A stretch of DNA of 64,000 nt from Candidatus Binatia bacterium (lineage in GTDB: Bacteria > Desulfobacterota > Binatia > HRBIN30). The DNA lies in NCBI GenBank assembly GCA_023150935.1, contig JAKLJW010000029.1, positions 1-64,000 on the forward strand, in the 5' to 3' direction. Shown piece by piece: positions 61,358 through 64,000 of this stretch. The translations under genes were made by a program, and so were the position numbers. Position 1 is the stretch's first letter. Every line of letters starts with the position of its first letter. The notes under the pieces are model-generated. The model saw nothing but the letters and a program-made list of their open reading frames with translations. It made no database searches and was not told the DNA's origin.

Positions 61358-62656
61358 ATGCGCAAGCAGTCGCTGATGCTGTGGGCAGGGATACTCGGAA
61401 TGACCTTGCCGGCACATGCCGGTGCGACCCTGCCGTGCGTCGGGAGCTGCGGTGCGGAACGCGAGGTGACCGCCGACTCCCTGGTGACGCTAGTCAACAT
61501 CGCGCAGGGGAGTCTTTCGCTCGACGCCTGTGCGTCGAGCGATGCCAACGGCGACGGCGACATCTCAATCGACGAGATCGTTGTGGCGGTCAACAACGCC
61601 CTCACGGGCTGTCCGGAGCGGTTTCTCGTTTCCAAGACCGATGACACGGCCGATGGGTACTGCGATGACGACTGCTCTCTAAGAGAGGCGTTCGTTGCCG
61701 CCAACACGCATCCCGGGCCCGATGAGATCGCAATCCCGGCCGGCGTGTACGTGCTGACCCGCACTGGGAACGAGGAGGATAGCGCGGCTACAGGAGACCT
61801 GGACATCACCGAAGACGTCTCGATCGAGGGCACGGGTGCGGCCACGACCGTGCTCGACGGAAACGGAACCGATCGGGTCATCGACATCCTCGCGGGCGCG
61901 GTCACCATCGAGCGTCTCACTATCCGGAACGGACACGCCTCTCACGGAGGAGGCATGCGAGTTGGCGATCGCAGCATGGCCAATCCGACCCTCCTCATGT
62001 CCGCTGTGACCCTCGCCGGTAACACCGCCGGGACGGGTGGGGCTATCCGTGCCTTCTCGCTAGGCTCGCTGACCCTGCGGGGCTGTACGCTCCGCAACAA
62101 CGCCGCCACAGTATCCGGTGGCGCCCTCTTGTACAGTAATGTGTCGACGCTCGAAAACTGCACGATCAGCGGCAATTCGGGGAACATGGGCGGCGGCCTC
62201 GCAATCAGCGGGGGGCACATCCGCAACTGCACCATTGTGGGTAACGTGACGCTGGAATCGCGCTTTGCATCAAGCAACCTGGCGCGCTTCTCCGACGTCA
62301 ATAGGCCGGGAGTGATCGTGGTCGAGAACACCATCGTCGGCGGCTCGGAGGGGCGAAACTGCGGATCGGCGGAGCCGGAGGGCGGCGGTAACCTCAGCGA
62401 CGATAGTTCCTGCGGACGACCGGGAGACACGAACTGGACGGTCGTCCCTGACCTCGGTATCGCACCCCTAACCGACACCGGTGACGGGATCCCTGTTCAT
62501 CCGCTGTGCACCGGTGTTGGTGTCCCGGACCCGTCCTGCGCCGGACCCAGCCCGGCGCTCGGGGCCGCTGACTCGGGTGCGTGCCCGTCAACCGATCAGC
62601 GTGGTTTCCCGCGTTCGGACCCGTGGTGTGACAGCGGCGCATACGAGGCCGAGTGA
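61358..62656 (+). CDS. Secreted CSLREA beta-helix protein with dockerin-like module
   Basis: A 432-residue exported protein. The signal peptide (MRKQSLMLWAGILGMTLPAHA) is followed directly by the Cys-bounded calcium-loop module (CVGSCGAEREVTADSL to VNNALTGC), which has SDANGDGDISIDE as its second loop. Next comes the CSLREA domain (CDDDCSLREAFVAAN) and a right-handed beta-helix of Asn/Gly-rich turns (VTIERLTIRNG, GGAIRAFS, LENCTISGNSG). It ends with CDSGAYEAE, a common end of this family. Such proteins are surface or secreted carbohydrate-associated proteins; the target is unknown. Confidence 0.8.
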   Translation: MRKQSLMLWAGILGMTLPAHAGATLPCVGSCGAEREVTADSLVTLVNIAQGSLSLDACASSDANGDGDISIDEIVVAVNNALTGCPERFLVSKTDDTADGYCDDDCSLREAFVAANTHPGPDEIAIPAGVYVLTRTGNEEDSAATGDLDITEDVSIEGTGAATTVLDGNGTDRVIDILAGAVTIERLTIRNGHASHGGGMRVGDRSMANPTLLMSAVTLAGNTAGTGGAIRAFSLGSLTLRGCTLRNNAATVSGGALLYSNVSTLENCTISGNSGNMGGGLAISGGHIRNCTIVGNVTLESRFASSNLARFSDVNRPGVIVVENTIVGGSEGRNCGSAEPEGGGNLSDDSSCGRPGDTNWTVVPDLGIAPLTDTGDGIPVHPLCTGVGVPDPSCAGPSPALGAADSGACPSTDQRGFPRSDPWCDSGAYEAE

Positions 62657-62947
62657 ACCCGTCACCCCGGCGGCGATCCCGACCGTGCGCTCCCCTCTGG
62701 CGGAACGGGCGCCGGCGATACGTTCCCCCACCCGTCGGGTTGAGCCTTCCAGAAGCTCAAGGATGAGCGTTGTTTACTGCTGCTCGCGCAGCAATAGGGC
62801 GCGACGACGCACGTGGGTATGGCGCGTCTAAGTTAATGACATTGCCCCCGCCTCGCCGGCGCCACCACACCCGTCGCTCCGGCAGGCGCCATCTCTCCGG
62901 CAGGCGCGAGCGGATGTCCCACCGACCCCCCCTCCGCTACCAAGCGA
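62657..62947. other. Intergenic, no gene seen
   Basis: A 291-bp stretch between convergent genes. It is GC-rich, with no ribosome-binding-site-led frame and no strong hairpin noticed. Confidence 0.35.
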
Positions 62948-63172
62948 TTAGGTGGATGTCCTTCTGACCCCCTTCAGTTCTGGAAGCCGCAGGGCCACGA
63001 CGTTCCATACCGTCTCCAGGCGGACGCCAAAGTGGCCGTGGATGAGAACGTCCCTTATGCCGGCGATCCGCGGCCACAGCACCTCCGGGTGCCCCGCCCG
63101 CAGGTCAGCAGATAGGTTCTTCACCGCCTCACCGACGATATCGAGGTTTCGGATGACCGCATCCTGAACCAT
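62948..63172 (-). pseudogene. HepT (DUF86) toxin remnant, N-terminally truncated
   Basis: A 74-residue frame matching the C-terminal two-thirds of HepT/DUF86 HEPN RNase toxins: VQDAVIRNLDIVGEAVKNL and RDVLIHGHFGV, which holds the R-x4-H motif of the active site. The normal N-terminal 45-50 residues are absent; translation upstream of the first ATG gives no family sequence. No MNT nucleotidyltransferase antitoxin adjoins. This is probably a decayed fragment of a MNT-HepT module. Confidence 0.7.
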
Positions 63173-63433
63173 TCCACCCCACGACGGGCACCTGAGCGTA
63201 CCGGGTCACGATGCGTACGGGGCCCGCGGCCGTTGTTGACAGGGCTGACCACCGGCTCGCGTCCCCAAATATTCACGGTGCGGTCACTGTCAACTGGCTG
63301 GTGCACGAGTGCCACCCCACAGCCCCCCCACCGCACCCCGGAAGGCGACAAGGTTTATCCACCCGATCACCCGGTCGATTGAGGGCCACCAGCCGCGATG
63401 TGCTAGGGTGTCATTTCGGAGCAGCGCGATTGA
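63173..63433. other. Intergenic between HepT remnant and DUF4160 gene
   Basis: Likely holds the promoter of the DUF4160/DUF2442 pair and the site of the HepT truncation. No gene supported. Confidence 0.35.
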
Positions 63434-63670
63434 ATGCCACGAATCACCGGTATCCCGGGTCCCTATCGGTTCTTCTTCACGAGTTTCGACTGCAACGAGC
63501 CGCCACATGTGCATGTCGAGCGGGAGAGGAAGACCTGCAAGTTCTGGCTTGAGCCGCTCGCGTTGGCCCGCAGTCATGGCTTCAGCGCCCGGGAGTTGAA
63601 CCTCATTCGACACATCATGAACGCCCACCGCGCTCGCATTCTGGAGGCATGGTATGAACACTGTGGCTAG
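63434..63670 (+). CDS. DUF4160-domain protein
   Basis: A 78-residue protein. It has the DUF4160 pattern PRITGIPGPYRFFFTSFDCNEPPHVHVERE and a following RSHGFSARELNLIRHIMNAH. The family is commonly encoded next to DUF2442, and the pair has been proposed as toxin-antitoxin-like from co-occurrence; proof for this gene is absent. The stop overlaps the DUF2442 start by 17 bp. Confidence 0.78.
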   Translation: MPRITGIPGPYRFFFTSFDCNEPPHVHVERERKTCKFWLEPLALARSHGFSARELNLIRHIMNAHRARILEAWYEHCG

Positions 63671-63998
63671 CGGTGACCCGCGTATCGAAGACGTGCGTGT
63701 CACCCAGGATGAGATCGTCGCGCGCCTCGCGGATGGCCGAGTCATCAGCGTGCCGCTTGCCTGGTCATGGCGCTTGGCCGAGGCAACGCCAGCACAACGC
63801 GCGAACTTCCGACTCATCGGCGCCGGCCAAGGGGTGCACTGGCCTGATGTCGACGAGGACATCAGCGTCGAAGGGATGCTTCACGGCGCCCCGGCGCGTC
63901 GCCCGGCGCCGAGGCGCCGAGCAACTGGTCCACGCATAAGCCGCGGTGAACCGCCGAAGCGCGTCCAGCCGACGCGCAAGAGAGCCGCGCGCGGCTGA
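63654..63998 (+). CDS. DUF2442-domain protein
   Basis: A 114-residue protein. The core IEDVRVTQDEIVARLADGR, VISVPLAWSWRL and GVHWPDVDEDISVEGML match DUF2442, followed by a basic disordered tail (RRPAPRRRATGPRIS). It overlaps the DUF4160 gene by 17 bp in the same direction, so they are translated together. A DNA-binding or antitoxin-like role is guessed from pairing only. Confidence 0.78.
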   Translation: MNTVASGDPRIEDVRVTQDEIVARLADGRVISVPLAWSWRLAEATPAQRANFRLIGAGQGVHWPDVDEDISVEGMLHGAPARRPAPRRRATGPRISRGEPPKRVQPTRKRAARG

Positions 63999-64000
63999 CC

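Noticed and set aside
1..64000. tRNA or rRNA genes
   Set aside because: None was recognised by eye in the intergenic spaces; a dedicated covariance-model scan would be needed to exclude a tRNA firmly.

Overview
The window looks like chromosomal DNA of a GC-rich, diderm (Gram-negative) bacterium. Diderm signs are an osmoregulated periplasmic glucan pair (opgG-opgH), DUF1302 outer-membrane-type and DUF1329 proteins, Lgt, UppP and several lipoproteins. The large set of secreted proteins with Thr-Pro stalks, FG-GAP propellers, a PEP-CTERM tail and a short Cys-bounded calcium-loop (dockerin-like) module recalls uncultured deltaproteobacterial or Binatota-type genomes. That placement is inference; no rRNA or tRNA gene was recognised to test it.

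Layout. 1-3956: an alpha/beta hydrolase, a PEP-CTERM protein and a FAD-dependent amine oxidoreductase. 3938-10267: a 6.3-kb integrated element bounded by a perfect 19-bp direct repeat, with eight genes on the minus strand (tyrosine integrase, unknown, AlpA-like HTH, CHC2 zinc-finger primase, DUF3631 helicase, two unknowns, a small-terminase-like HTH protein). It carries two consensus DnaA boxes beside attL and a symmetric six-site iteron array inside the 3' end of the DUF3631 gene. It has no capsid, portal, relaxase or conjugation genes, so it resembles a phage satellite (PICI-like) or a minimal integrative replicon. It is the most interesting part of the window.

10305-13664: lgt operon, fabI and yqgE. 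13831-19224: a membrane M28 peptidase, an FG-GAP protein and an 877-residue stalk/beta-helix/glycine-rich surface protein. 19272-22298: leucine biosynthesis (leuC, leuD) with a flavin-type oxidoreductase and a VOC protein. 22687-25462: hemW, lexA and a secreted calcium-module protein. 25535-32145: HAD hydrolase, uppP, an NSS sodium symporter with its small subunit, and several unknowns. 32561-36918: two overlapping FG-GAP proteins.

37040-44223: a likely co-transcribed envelope set (DUF1302, YCF48-like propeller, MMPL/RND transporter, DUF1329), a combination suggesting movement of a hydrophobic substrate through the envelope. 44458-52497: DUF2845, a fused enoyl-CoA hydratase/3-hydroxyacyl-CoA dehydrogenase with an altered nucleotide site, and an opgG-opgH-yihY operon. 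52519-60324: a lipoprotein, a hybrid histidine kinase, a MacAB-type exporter and a zinc-ribbon protein. 60325-61357 is a gene-free stretch of degenerate tandem repeats. The right end holds a CSLREA beta-helix protein, a truncated HepT toxin remnant and a DUF4160/DUF2442 pair.

Starts were chosen by ribosome-binding sites, signal peptides and neighbour overlaps. Many long antisense open frames were judged to be GC-rich shadows and left out.
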